Positions 52,636-64,000 of a stretch of DNA of 64,000 nt are shown here, piece by piece. Each line of letters starts with the position of its first letter. Position 1 is the stretch's first letter. The DNA lies in contig JAYKKI010000095.1 of assembly GCA_039881145.1 (NCBI GenBank), positions 8,980,501-9,044,500 of the forward strand, read 5' to 3'. Both the position numbers and the translations under genes were made by a program. The DNA comes from Druceiella hillmani (taxonomy: Eukaryota > Arthropoda > Insecta > Lepidoptera > Hepialidae). The notes below the pieces were generated by a model. It saw only the letters and a program-made list of their open reading frames with translations, was not told the DNA's origin and did not search any database.

Positions 52636-52945
52636 TATAATAAATATAAATTAAATAAATAAATAAATGAATATTTCTCGACAATTAAGCTCCGTCCGTT
52701 TATTCCCAAACTAAGCAGGACTTGTAATTATGGGTACTAGGCAACTGACGTGCAAATGTGATTTATAGCATTTTAAATTTGAATTTGAAATACTACTAAT
52801 ATACTTATTTCTGCAAATAAATACATATACATACACACATACACAAAGTTTTTTTAAAGCACCTTGTGGGAATCGAACCCATGATTTCCGGCAGCGATTA
52901 GTTGTATAAAATAAAACAGTCACGGCATCTATCCGCCACATTAAA
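52636..52945 (-). mobile_element. tRNA-derived SINE
   Basis: On the minus strand a tRNA-like head has an A-box-like TGGCGGATAGATGCC (52938 down) and a clear B box GGGTTCGATTCCCAC (52880-52866), the two internal RNA polymerase III promoter elements. The body ends with GTCCTGCTTAGTTTGGGA, a word common near the 3' ends of arthropod SINEs, and a tail of ATTT repeats. It is not a functional tRNA: the acceptor and D arms do not close. It is inserted in the hAT intron. Confidence 0.75.
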
Positions 52946-53262
52946 ATCGGTGAGGCGTTTCGACGATTAAGAAAAAGACTGACAGGGATTTAAAAAAAGT
53001 GTTTTTTTTTATCTTGATATCACAAACAGACTAAAGTTATATTTATTTGTATGGAAATTACATAAAGCACATACCACTACGTGAAGCGTTTTTTGAATCA
53101 GATTCTACAACACCTTCATCGATAAAATGACTGGTTTCTGTCTCTAATGATTCTTTGGAAGTGGATGGTAGAGCCGTAAAATATTTACTTATTTTAGTTG
53201 TATTTTTATCACGTTCTTCTTCTTGTTTTCTTTTCCTTATTAAATTTTGGTAACCAGATAAT

Positions 53263-53832
53263 TTCTTTTTTTATCTTGATTACTATCACTCACTGTGGAA
53301 ACACGTTAAAACAAACAGTAACACACAAACTATTTTATTGTTTTTAGTGCTAGAACTTCTCCTTATTATGAAAAAATAATGCGCACCTTGCCCACACTTT
53401 CGGTTGAATGACTGTTCAAATAATTGTTTTAGCTCTCTCGTTCCTTAAATTCGGGCTGTCGGGGAATCCCCGTGACCCCACCCCACTTGCGTCGCAGGCA
53501 TCGCATCGGTCGGGTTGCGTTCATAAACTCGTTCAAACAAACTCACGGCGGCTCTTTTGATTTTAACGCTGAGCTCGTAATTATTGTAAACTAAAACTCA
53601 AAGCGTAAAATTAAACCACAAACGTGAATATTATCTTGGGACACTTGTACAATAAACGCAATATTATGTTTTGTTGTTTACGAGGCATTTGTTGCGCCTA
53701 TTATACCTACTTACTTATCGATACTCCACTACAAAGAAATATGTTGTTGTGTAAGTGTAACAAAAATAATTTTGATAGCGGCGCCCCTATTGTCTTGGCG
53801 CCGCACACTTCGCACACAGGGGCGGCGCGGCC

Positions 53833-53835
<3 letters not shown>
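53263..53835. other. hAT subterminal region
   Basis: Non-coding end of the hAT, GC-rich at the extreme right, with the terminal repeat at 53800-53835. No initiator codon in frame with exon 1 was found here. Confidence 0.6.

Positions 53836-53907
<72 letters not shown>
53836..53907. repeat. (TA)n microsatellite
   Basis: TA run directly abutting the hAT right end. The hAT probably inserted in a TA array, or the array grew from the target duplication. Confidence 0.95.
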
Positions 53908-53909
<2 letters not shown>

Positions 53910-54423
53910 GACATTAATTTTTAAACTATCGGTAAAATGCGTCATAATTAATCACCATAGGATATGATACCACTACATTTAATATTATGTATAACATATG
54001 TCGTCATGGTATGTTTCTACCGGTCGGTCGCCACTTAGAATTCATGGTAATCGGCGCACTATTCCTGTTATAATATGTATTGTCCTCACTAGCGCCCCCG
54101 CTTGTTGGATTGCGATATTAGAGCCGTCGGTTTCACATAATATATCGACCAAACCCAAGGTAGCGTAAACCATAAATAATTTATGAATATTCAAACTACA
54201 TCGAATCGAACTCTTCGCCCTTTGGACGGACGCCAGCATATTAGTCACTGCACTACGGGTCGTTATATATGATACCGAAGTGCGTATAAGTAGTGCCACA
54301 CATTAATATTAAAGCTTTCTTAATCTATTATGGATTTAATAGATATGTCCAGCGATAAAAATATTAATGGAAAATGTACAGCAATAAAATAGTAAAAATT
54401 TAGCTATTATGAAATAACTCTGG
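53908..54423. other. No gene seen
   Basis: The 85-codon frame at 54042-54299 has no recognised motif. Local composition is less AT-rich. Confidence 0.5.
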
Positions 54424-57240
54424 TATGTAATACCGAGGTCATTTGACTGTTGGAATGTATAAAATAATCGAACACAGACTTTGTATAGACAAATATAATT
54501 CAGATCGACACGATGTCTTTTGTTAATTTGTTCAATTGTGTATTTCTTTAGTTTATTGCCACGTAGTCAAGGATATTTAGAAACACGTAGAATAATTTTC
54601 ATTTCATAATTTGTTAATGGCCTTCTTTATTATACAGATATAAAAAACCGACACATTGATTTCGTGTCATTTATTTCATGAGGACACAAGCAATCAATAT
54701 ACACAGACCAAAATAAAAATAAAAAATGCTATCACAGACCCCATATATTGAGTTGCCTCTGTCAATGAACTTTGAGATAATTGGTTTTCTCGTTTTGTTT
54801 ATCAATAACTAACATAACGAGATTACTTTGATTGTTCAAATTTACGAGGGCCGTTTTTTTCTACTTCCTTGTCCAATTAATAATCCAAGTACAGTGTGTG
54901 TGCTTAGATTTTAATAGATGATATTGTGGATTTTAAATGACTGAAGTGGTATGGGATTCTGCTCACAAACTGAGTCTGTTAAAAGCTATTATTCCACTTA
55001 CTTTATTATTCTGCTACTAATTTTGTAATCGATATTTCACTTATTCCAGATGGTCTAGACTTGAAACTTGGTACACATATTTTCTTGGTAGTAACACATA
55101 ACGACGGTAATAAAGTCAGGAACTGACGATAGAGATATAAGAAAGGCAAAGAATCGCCTTAAGATCAAATAGTAAAACCCATCAAAGTTAGGCTCGTTTC
55201 ATTTATCATTAGAAGTTATTTCCTTTTAGGAAATTTAAAATGTTATTTAAGAGATTTTAAATGCATTTTTTGGAAAAGATATTTTTTTTTTGCTAAACCT
55301 TTTTAAACAAGTATTAATTTTTCTTTTTAAATATTACAAAGCTAACAATTATTTAAAAAAAAACGATTAGACTTGTAAATAAATATACAATTTGCGGATT
55401 TCGAACTTTAATTATGAAAGACTGTAATTAGGGAAAAAGGGTATTATATAGTATTCATTTTCCTCCGTAATTACTCCCTTACAGAGGCCGCTTATGGCAA
55501 CTGTACACTGTTTAAAAGAACCAGGTTGATGAACGTTGTTTACTGTGGTTAATAACGGTAGTACCTATGAGGTAAATGAATATTGGTATGCGCTGTAATT
55601 CGACTATCGATAATGTTCAGTTCAGTACACAATTGTTGCCATGTACATATATGATCTTCCAATTCGAGAAGGTATTTTAATTGTTTGTGAACAGATGAAT
55701 TACGAAGTTAATCAATTGGGAAAACGTTTTTGGTGTGTAAATTTCTGAAATAACCATTCAGCAGGTATTTGAAGCATCCATTACCTTGTATGCAATCGAC
55801 CTACTCTTGTAGTTTAATTCAATAAGTGGCGAGTCGGCAATCGACAACTAATACCATGCGGTGCCCTATGTACTATTATGAGAGAAGGTCTGTGGCCGCG
55901 TTTTCAACGAACCAATGCATACATTAGGAGACGCCCGCCGCCGATATCATTCTTCCGTCTCCATTAGCTCGTGTTCAGTTTGAGTTCTATTCTTTTCTTT
56001 TTTGTTGTAGCCTTTTGATTTATATAGTTCGGATCGGTAAAATATTAAATATAGATTGTTTTATTTCCTCCGATAACTATCGAACCGATTCTTATTGGTC
56101 GTTATCCGACGGCCAGTATGAGAAATAATCGGAAATTTAATTTCCAGTTGACCACACGTGATAGCTGCCTTACAAGGCCAGAACAGTGCAAATGCGCCCT
56201 TAACTTTCTTTATGTCAATCTTTACTTCTTTAAAGTCCATCACATATTTACAAATATTTTTAGGTAATTACACAAAGATACATTCTTTCTATTTGGGAGC
56301 ATTTCAGTAATGATATTAATTATAATAATTCGACAGTAGTGATATTGTATTTTATCTGCGTATAATACAATGAGAAGATTAGCGTATCTTGCAATACGAT
56401 TACTTCATCGGAAGCAATATAGTATTCGACACTATTCAAATGACACCAGTAACTGTCACACAAAATAAAATCGGCAGTCGATTATTCTGCCGTTATTTAG
56501 ATGATACGCGACCAATTTTTTTTATTTTATTTAGCGATAATGAGCTTGATAGAATCTTCTACAAAAAAAAACTAGAAACGAATGTGATTTATTTTTTTCG
56601 GTAGCGAAAAGCAACATTCATATGACTCCATTCATTTATGACTCTATGTTTTGTATGGACATCAAACTTGAGATATTATTGGGAACAATGTGGACAGTGT
56701 TGTATATGCGTTGATTCGAACTATAAAGTTTTAATGAGTTGGAATTTAGATCTATATAATGTAATTCGTATGAGTATGAAATATTTGCGTGAAATGGACA
56801 TACTAGCGTATGACGTTCCACAGATACTTGTGAAAAAATATGCAGTTATCTTTCTTTATTTGTAATTACTCAACTTCTATAAGAGCAAAAGGAACAAAAC
56901 TATTACGGATCCCCATCATCCCACTCATCGTATAAATCCTTTCTCAGACAAGAATGAAAAGAAAACATTCCACGTAATTGGCTCATTTTCATGACGTGTC
57001 ATACTCTTGGACAAGTTAGTGTACCATATACTCGTATTTGGTGCTAGCTTCATACTAAGTATTATCTAGTTTGTCTACATTATGCGTATCAACATTTAAC
57101 ACACGCATATTCCTTCAAATTATCTGAATGCACATGACAGAAGGTTTTATTATTAAGTAACAATCCTCCTCCCTCATTAACCAGATAGTATAGGAGTATC
57201 CATCTAATTGCTGGAATCTCGGTATAAAACAAACACAAAA
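54424..57240 (-). repeat. Dispersed duplicated block C, copy 2
   Basis: Inverted partner of 27300-30220. It lacks the 174-bp satellite and carries other unmatched stretches (roughly 55480-56880), where short frames at 56389-56604 and 56638-56865 lie. Neither frame is recognised. Confidence 0.85.
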
Positions 57241-57828
57241 ACATTGAATATTTTATGACAAATGTTTGCGCTGCATATTCCCGAGTGCACACTCGACAAG
57301 CAAGTGCGCGTGTCCGTAATGCCCAGTATTTGAAACAGGTTTACGTACCCATTATTTTTACAAACCCTTCACAGGATCACCTACTAAAAAATTATACTAA
57401 TATCGCATACCTCTATCATTATTACACTTTCTTCAACAGTTTTACACTGCAATTTGTTGTTATTTCTTTGAAAATGGTATCAAACAGTAAAATAGATTTT
57501 GTTAACAACTTTTTTTAGATATAAATTTCGCATATAATGCAAGTCACATGAATATCTTTGAAGCTCTAACTTTCCTCCAATATTAAAAAAATCCTCTTAT
57601 TTTACTTTTTGAACGAAACTTTCGACATAGAATGTGATGGCGCCATTATCAATATGTTTTTTTACGGAAAATAGTCAGAAAAAAAAAATTGAATAATAAA
57701 AAAATTTATATACAGTCGCATTAACAAACTTTTCTGATACTTTAATAAAACTTTTAGCAATAAAACTTTTTACTTCGCATTTAGTCAACTACTAAAAGTA
57801 ATAATAAAATGATTTTACTTAAAATTAT
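57241..57828. other. No gene seen
   Basis: AT-rich gap between block C and the GR3 fragment. If the region is collinear with 19.0-27.3 kb, about 8 kb has been lost here. Confidence 0.45.
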
Positions 57829-58140
57829 CTGAAATATTTAATAACAATACTTAAAGTTAATCTAAGTACACAAGAATATGCGGAAAAATTTGAAAGTATG
57901 AAGTGTCACCTGGTAATTAAACATTTTATTTAATTTGATACTGAAAGAATGATAATAGTATTTGGTAGGACGGACATATATTTTGCTTCAATTGTGAGGT
58001 CAAAATAAATATTTCCGTTAAATTAATTGTTGAGTAGTATAGCCTCACTGGATATAGAATTCAGTAATAATTGCTCTCTGGCACGTTTTAAATAGACGTT
58101 AGTAACTTTTAATATGTTAGTAAGTATCCTTCGCAGTATT
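57829..58140 (-). pseudogene. Gustatory receptor GR3 fragment
   Basis: On the minus strand the words YLKRAREQLLLN, FNGNIYFDLTI and MSVLPNTI are those of GR1 and GR2 (GR1 7640-7430). The end keeps the CCAGGTGACA donor and the following intron up to its CAG. A TAA at 58025-58023 lies at the same codon as the TAA of GR2, where GR1 has serine. Everything else of the gene is missing. Confidence 0.88.
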
Positions 58141-59199
58141 TCTGAGTATAATATTATTTCAAAGTATAATATTATTTCATCCCATTTTAGATAGTACTAC
58201 TATAATAAGTTAATGAAAAAAACTCCAGTTAAAAAAAATGATGAATGATAAATTATTTAACAAAAAGCAAACAATTTATTATTTTATTTTCATAAAAAAT
58301 CGCACGACTTTTTTCAAACTTTTATGCCAAATTCATCGAAGAAAGTTGTAAGATAAAAAGATAATTAGTTTTACTACGTGATTTTTTGTACAGCCAGAGA
58401 CATATCAATTCAACACGTCACTTTTTTTATAACGTTTATGACTTTTTTCTAATAATTGCATATAATTTGGATTCATATAATTTTGATATTTCTTTTACAA
58501 ATTTACTTGAGTTTCTGTTACAAAAAAAAAGAGTTTTCCATCTGCCACCGTTCACAAAATATTGTGAAATAATTGAAAATTAGGCAAGAAATCGATATTT
58601 TCCAAATTTGAAAATTTCTTTCACAAAAAACTTTTTTTGTAAATAAGAAAAATAATTCATCGCTTAGGAAACTTCATAATCTTTTTGAAAGTGTATAGTT
58701 ATAGACAGCTTCAATTGAAGCAACGCAATTAGTTCATAATTAAATGTTGGTGGTACACCTTCTGCGATTTTCACCTGTTCATGGCCATCTGCGTCGATTC
58801 ATTAATTAACGCCTAACCCTCGGACGGGTTCAAGTGTTTATAAAAATGTATCGAAAAAATCATTCTGCTTAAAAACCTGCTTTTATGCCGAAGATACTAC
58901 GTTATTTAGAAATTTAATGCAAAAGACAATGATTCTAAGAACCCGTGAGTGCGTGCGTGCGTGCGTATGTGCGTGAGAATGTGTGTATATTTGTATATAC
59001 TATCAAAAATAATATTTAATAGAACTAAATTGCTGTTTATTTCTTTTTAACTTTAATCATTCGGAATTATTTGTGAAAAAAAAATTGAAAAACTCGACAG
59101 TAATACGCACGCTTCATTTAATATTTTTAAATTGATTAGTTTTGAACCCTACCAAAATAAACTAGGTAAAGTTACCAATTGTTTTTTCTCTTTTCCTCA
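58141..59199. other. No gene seen
   Basis: AT-rich. A short (GTGC)n-like run lies at 58946-58975. Confidence 0.5.
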
Positions 59200-61021
59200 G
59201 AAATGCTCTTGGAAGAATTAGGGTTACCAAATAAACAGATAAAGTTTTGTTATGCTAAATCGTCTCTGTAATTTTTCAGAATAAGACATAGGATAAACAT
59301 CTAATTTCCTAGTTTTTCCATAGATTTACGAAATGAATTGAAACTACTTTTGAATCATAGTTGAAACAATTTTAACATTTAGCTCGATTTTAACATTTAG
59401 ATTTCGGCTTAACATCACGTTAATTCCTTTTTAACAAATCAAAGTCTATGAAGTTTAAACATCCTCTACGTTCTTTATATATCATTTACTCAAGGAACTT
59501 TAACAATATCTGATTCTAATATGGCAGATGAATCTTCGACGAAGCCCAAAAAAAGAGACAATATTTTTGCGTCTCAGAAATGTGGCGAAAGCCAGGATGC
59601 AAAAGCCCGATTATTCGAGGCACAAAATAGTTTTCCATTTTCTTTTGAAAAAAAATATACTGTGCTTTAAGATCCCATCATAGTTTAGTTTTTCTGTAAT
59701 CGTGATGCTCGCTGATACTTTTATTTTTTTTGTTTCGGTCTCTTTCTCATTTTGAATATTTGAATGATTTTCCCGTTCAGTTGAATATCTCAGAGAATCC
59801 TGAATTACTACCATAGATTTTAAGAATATGTGTTTTATTTTTTGCCATTCTGTTATTTTCTAGAAATATTTGGTTGGTTATAAAATGTTATTATTGATTT
59901 TATGATGTTACTGCTATTTATGTTTTCTACTCAGTCAATTCTTCCGACTCTTTCTTTGACAAGTTTAGACGGAAAATATCTAAATCGTTGTCAAACTGGA
60001 TCAGATCGCTTAATTTTAAATTATTAATTATATTATCAAAATTAGTCATTTTTATATCTGACAGAAGAATTTCTATTTCTTGCTCTAATTTTTTATTGTG
60101 TTTTCCTCAACAGTTTTGTTTTGTTTCCTTCTTTAGCCGTGTTGTTTTTATTGTTTAGCTGTGTTGTATGTATTTAAATATCTACGATTTTTTGTTTCTG
60201 ACCTTCATTATCGGATTTGACATAGATTTTCCTTAAACAAATTTACAAGTTTTTCATGTATACAGTATTTAAATTCAGTTTCGTGATATGGCACCTTTTT
60301 TATAACTTCAAATGGGTTGAAAAGAATAACAGCAATGGTTTAAGCTCATTTTTGAAAATTTTTTTATTCTGCTTTAAACAGATCAATTAATTAATTCTGT
60401 AAACGTGGTAAATGAGCTTTAATTATAGCACGCTCCTGCAGATTTTCTGCTTTACATTTAGTCAAAATAAGTATTACATTTTTTTTTATTTCAGTTAGAT
60501 GACAAAATGCATAAATTTAGTAATATGTTGGTGTGAGAACGGCTGGATCTTCTATCTCTATCTTCTACTTATGATTTCTTTTCAACCAGGCACGGTCTGA
60601 GCCCATGGGATTTGTATGGTTTTTAACCAGTTTTTAACAGTGCGGAAGTCACACCACTCACTTTTAAGTGCATTATGCAACCCATAGACAATTCTTACAA
60701 TATATTTTTCACAAATGTTCGGATTTCTACACGACCTATGGAAATTCTATATAGCGTACAGAATCCTATAAAGTATGCACAAATAGTTCATCGTTATTTC
60801 TATACGACGTATAGAAATTGCAAAGAACTATTAGCATACACCGCAAATTGAAATACAACTTTTAAACTAAAGCATCAGATTCATCATGCCTTAAATTGGT
60901 TTCGACGTCATTTAATACATAAGAAGATGCAACATGTCTCAATTACGTAATTAAATCGCCACTCCTAACGGAAGCGCATGACATTTTTATATTATGCACA
61001 GATTGGATATTCGACTATGAC

Positions 61022-61237
61022 TTATGACCCATAAGCAATTTTTAATCCACCATTTTCCAGGAGGTTTATTATTATAAAGGTATTTCTTCGGGTTTTTAAG
61101 TACTCAGAGATCATAAACTGCAAATTCAAATATTTTAACGGCGAACCAAAGTCTCCGGCGGCTATAAGTACGTTAAGAGTCTGTGCTTCCTCGTCATTTG
61201 TTAGCCGCAGTTGACCGCCCGCATGCTCCAAATGCAA
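61022..61237 (-). pseudogene. Pogo/Tigger-like fragment, second copy
   Basis: 71 codons reading QLRLTNDEEAQTLNVLIAAG, then DFGSPLKYLNLQFMI and YLKTRRNTFIIINLLE. Compared with the copy at 14961-15176 most changes are substitutions and the frame is kept end to end. The assignment is as uncertain as for the first copy. Confidence 0.45.
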
Positions 61238-61620
61238 CGTTTAACTAACTCAGTTTCATTAGAGGACAGACATATCTCTTTGATAGTTTTATGCCAGCAG
61301 TTTTCAGCATATCTTGAGAATATTTTCTGTACTCCCTACTGTTTAATAAGCTGTGACAGATATTTCTAATTAATATTCCATTCATGAAACGCCAGCTAAT
61401 AATTTACGTTATTTTGAAATTTAGCTTCCGGCTACGGTGAAAACCTTATTATCCAAAATGGGTGAGAACAATTCCATAAAATCACGTTAGGTCTCTACAA
61501 ATACTGTTTTTTTATTTGTCTAATATGGTATAAAGAACTTTACTTTCTTCATAAGTTAGGAAATAACCATATACAGTTGATGTTAGCTGTCAGCAAACAA
61601 TCATTTACCTGGTGTTACTA

Positions 61621-61737
61621 TGAACTACTTTTCAGCAAGATTTTAAAAAGAACACAAAATTCCTTGAAAAGCAACCGTAGTTGTTGCTTTTCAAAGAATT
61701 TTGTGTTCTTTTTAAAATCTTGCTGTAAAGTGGTTCA
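61621..61737. repeat. Near-perfect 55-bp hairpin
   Basis: 61621-61675 and 61683-61737 are inverted copies with three mismatches and a 7-base loop. The homologous place in the other block B copy (14750-14800) has only one arm. Confidence 0.92.
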
Positions 61738-61940
61738 TTTGGAATTTGAATAAAAAATCAGATATCTTAAAATTTGAATTTGAAAAAAATTTAAACCACT
61801 TTTTCCTTTCTTTTACTGCGATATTGAAACTCCTTTCTTCGATTTTTTAACATTTTTCGTCATTTCCTCTCCCTCTCAACGATTATTCTGTCACTCATCC
61901 CATTTTTTTCCTTGCTGCTTCTGTTTATGCTACTCTGTCT

Positions 61941-62562
61941 AATATTTATAATATACTGTTTTGCAAAAAATTTGTGATTTTCAAAAATTTCTTAAAAATG
62001 TCAATCCAATTTTTGTGCTCTAAAAACTGATTATTTTGTTAAAAATGAATACGATTCACTGATAGGGTGGCCCAAGTCTTTAACAGTTAAGGGACATATT
62101 AATTAGAAAAAGTATAGGTTATATTAGATTTGGTATCAGGCGAATGATAACTTTAAGAAAATAATAAAAAAAAGGAAATTTTAATTTATTTACGGAAATT
62201 TAAAAATTTTTTGTTATTATCGAAATTATTAGTTAAGTTCCAAAGTAATAATAATTGGTATATAATAAATTTTATATGAAATGAACCGAATATTACTATG
62301 AAATTAAGTGACATGGGTAGGTATTATTATCATAACGATGAATTGAATTCTATTTCACTTATTGTCTCAAGCATGGCACTTTAGGTACAAGCATTTACCA
62401 GAGGTTGTCATGTCAGATATTAATCAATGAATAAAACAAGCTTTTTTTAATTTCAAATCAAAAACGTGTGAAATAGCTACGGCTGATCAATAAAGCAATC
62501 ATGCATATTTTCAATAAAGGAAAATTATTTTATCCTTAATTCATTCTAATGTAATAAAAAAC
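61941..62562. other. No gene seen
   Basis: AT-rich, no frame or repeat of note. Confidence 0.5.
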
Positions 62563-62703
<141 letters not shown>

Positions 62704-62839
62704 GGAACTTATATTGTTAATCAGCATTCTTCCTCAATCAACTTTGACATCTGACACTGACATTAAGTATTTAAAACTCCCAACACCGCACTGACTGTGT
62801 TCCCACCTTATAGCGATCACCTTATAACAGCTCCACCCC

Positions 62840-64000
62840 GTAACAAATCTAAACTGTTAAGAAATCCAAAGAAAGAATTACCCGGCATCCTTCTACAGGA
62901 AAACAACTTGCAAGCAAAGGCTTGGAATATGGAATGTCCGAACACTGTATTACGGTAAAGGAATACAATTACTTGTGGAAGAATTTGACAGGTACAATAT
63001 CGACTTACTTGCCATTCAAGAAATGCACTGACTTGGAGAGGGTACCATTGAAAAAAGAAATCACACGGTTTACTATAGCTATGATAAGAAAAAATATGTC
63101 TTTGGAACTGGGTTCCTGTTGAGCAAAAGTATAAAGCACCTAGTGATTGACTTTGTTCCTAAGTCACCGCGACTTTGCAAAATTTGTGTAAGGGGAAAGT
63201 TTTTTAACTATAGCATAATTAATGCTCATGCACCTACAGAAGACAAGGAGGAAGAAAAAAGGAAATTTTGGGAGATATGAATGCTAAATTGGGTAAAGAG
63301 GTTGAAGTCAAACAATTGGAAAGCATGGCCTGCATGATAGCACTAATGACAACGGACAATGACTAGTGTTTTTTGCTGCCGAACACAGCATGATAATATC
63401 AAGCACTGTATTCAACCACAAAAAATACACAAGATGACATAACACTTACCCGACGGAGAGACCCGGAATCAAATCGATTATGTACTCATCGATTCTAGGC
63501 ATGCTTCGGATATCCAGGATGTCAGAACTTATCGCGACGCAATCTGTGATTCCAACCACTTCTTAGTTATCGCTAAACTAAATGCCAAAATTTCAAACGC
63601 CTGAAAGATACAGGGAGGGAAGGAGAAGAGGTTTAATTGTGAAACATTGAGAAATAAAACAAACAGACGGGACTTCCAGTCCACACTTAAGGGAGAACTA
63701 ATATCTGAAAACATTGCCGAAACGGATAGTGTGCAAAATAAGTGCAGTTCGCTCAAAGAGTCGATCATTCACTCAGCTGACAATTCGCTGGGAAGTATGG
63801 AAAAACCGAAACTAAAAGACTAGTTTGATAATTAATGCCTTCTTGCAACACGGACAAAAAGAGCTGCCTATAAAAAGATAATCCAAAAGCGCCACTCAAG
63901 AAGCTCTGCCGAGGAATATAAAAGAACTAGAAAACAGGAAAAGGAGGTCCATCGGCTTAAAGAAAGATTCTTTCACAATGATGTATTCAAAGATATTAAA
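62840..64000 (+). pseudogene. RTE-type LINE, endonuclease region, runs off the window
   Basis: Frames on the plus strand read AWNMECPNTVL-type start, then LLVEEFDRYNIDLLAIQEMH, TGFLLSKSIKHLVIDFVPKS, FFNYSIINAHAPTEDKEEE, MNAKLGKEVEV, and, after a damaged stretch, [20 protein letters not shown] and [12 protein letters not shown]. These are the apurinic-type endonuclease motifs (QE, HAP, DxN, SDH) of the RTE-like proteins often annotated as craniofacial development protein 2-like. In the SDH box the aspartate is N. There are frameshifts, stops and an internal deletion near 63260. From 63630 a linker reads NCETLRNKTNRRDFQ and onward. The reverse transcriptase would lie beyond 64000. Confidence 0.85.

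Larger units (their letters stand above)
44821..53262 (-). pseudogene. hAT transposase (ZMYM1-like, TTF finger/DUF4371/hAT-C), split by copia
   Basis: The transposase cuts and reinserts the element. Exon 1 is about 53262-53075 (KKKLSGYQNLIRKRKQEEE, ending at AGTG|GTATGT). Exon 2 starts at 51354 after TTTAAG in matching phase, continues to 49743, is interrupted by copia, then resumes from 45510 to 44821. Exon 2 carries a TTF-type finger (YCFCCKLF followed by H..S..H), a DUF4371 region with LRGQGYDNGSNMRGK, and in the last part the hAT dimerisation motif SAESSFSKLKLIKNYLR. The two halves are one reading frame apart from the insertion and its 5-bp duplication. No initiator is seen upstream of exon 1, where a TAA lies in frame. 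After ILDC a few residues usually present in this family are missing. Confidence 0.87.
44430..53835 (-). mobile_element. ZMYM1-like hAT transposon with nested insertions
   Basis: Terminal inverted repeats: CACGGCCGCGCCGACC at 44430 on plus and CAGGGCCGCGCCGCCC at 53835 on minus, with 14 of 16 bases matching and further GTGTGCGAA similarity inward. The interior carries one transposase gene on the minus strand. The element is enlarged by a copia retrotransposon in its second exon and by a LINE fragment and a SINE in its intron. Without those it would be roughly 4 kb. The GC-rich ends stand out strongly from the AT-rich surroundings. Confidence 0.88.
59200..61940 (-). repeat. Dispersed duplicated block B, copy 2
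   Basis: Inverted partner of 14461-16260, longer because of insertions (for example about 150 bp near 61240-61430 and much of 59700-60600). It carries the pogo-like fragment and the 55-bp hairpin. Confidence 0.85.

Noticed and set aside
52858..52943. A functional tRNA gene
   Set aside because: A and B boxes are present, but the arms do not close into a cloverleaf and the sequence continues into a SINE body and tail.
56371..56865. Two or three plus-strand frames in block C copy 2 as a small gene
   Set aside because: The reading is broken by stops, there is no recognised motif, and no matching sequence was found in the other block C copy.

Overview
The window looks like nuclear DNA of an insect. 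It is AT-rich, full of long (TA)n arrays, and carries insect-type gustatory receptor (GR, 7tm_7 family) remnants with short phased introns. Its mobile elements are typical of arthropods: a ZMYM1-like hAT transposon, a Ty1/copia element whose primer site matches the half-tRNA-iMet site of Drosophila copia, RTE-type LINEs, a tRNA-derived SINE, and mariner and pogo/Tigger scraps. The species cannot be told from sequence alone. I see no intact conserved host gene. The only host genes are chemoreceptor-like, and all four appear damaged. All statements about identity between copies are by eye.

Layout. (1) 395-25480 is a large imperfect palindrome. A left arm (about 395-10275) and a right arm (about 16510-25480) are inverted copies around a 6.2 kb spacer. 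Each arm carries a GR copy (GR1 on minus, 3567-8184; GR2 on plus, 18316-22508), a mariner remnant in the GR intron, and a LINE reverse-transcriptase tail. (2) 14460-30220 is repeated again, inverted, diverged and heavily deleted, at 54424-61940 in collinear order: pogo-like block, GR fragment (GR3, 57829-58140), then the 27.3-30.2 kb block. (3) 33503-36768 holds a fourth GR remnant (GR4) with the same exon plan. (4) 44430-53835 is a nest of elements: a hAT transposon with terminal repeats and an 8-bp target duplication, its second exon split by a complete copia element (45511-49742), and its intron carrying an RTE LINE fragment and a tRNA-SINE. (5) 62840-64000 is the 5' endonuclease part of another RTE-type LINE, running off the window.

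The locus is best read as a GR cluster that has grown and decayed by inverted duplication, probable gene conversion and transposon insertion. A second theme is a short hairpin repeat family (10600, 31117 and 34463), two copies flanked by probable target duplications, whose arms hold a hammerhead-ribozyme-like core. This is the most unusual sequence-level signal here.
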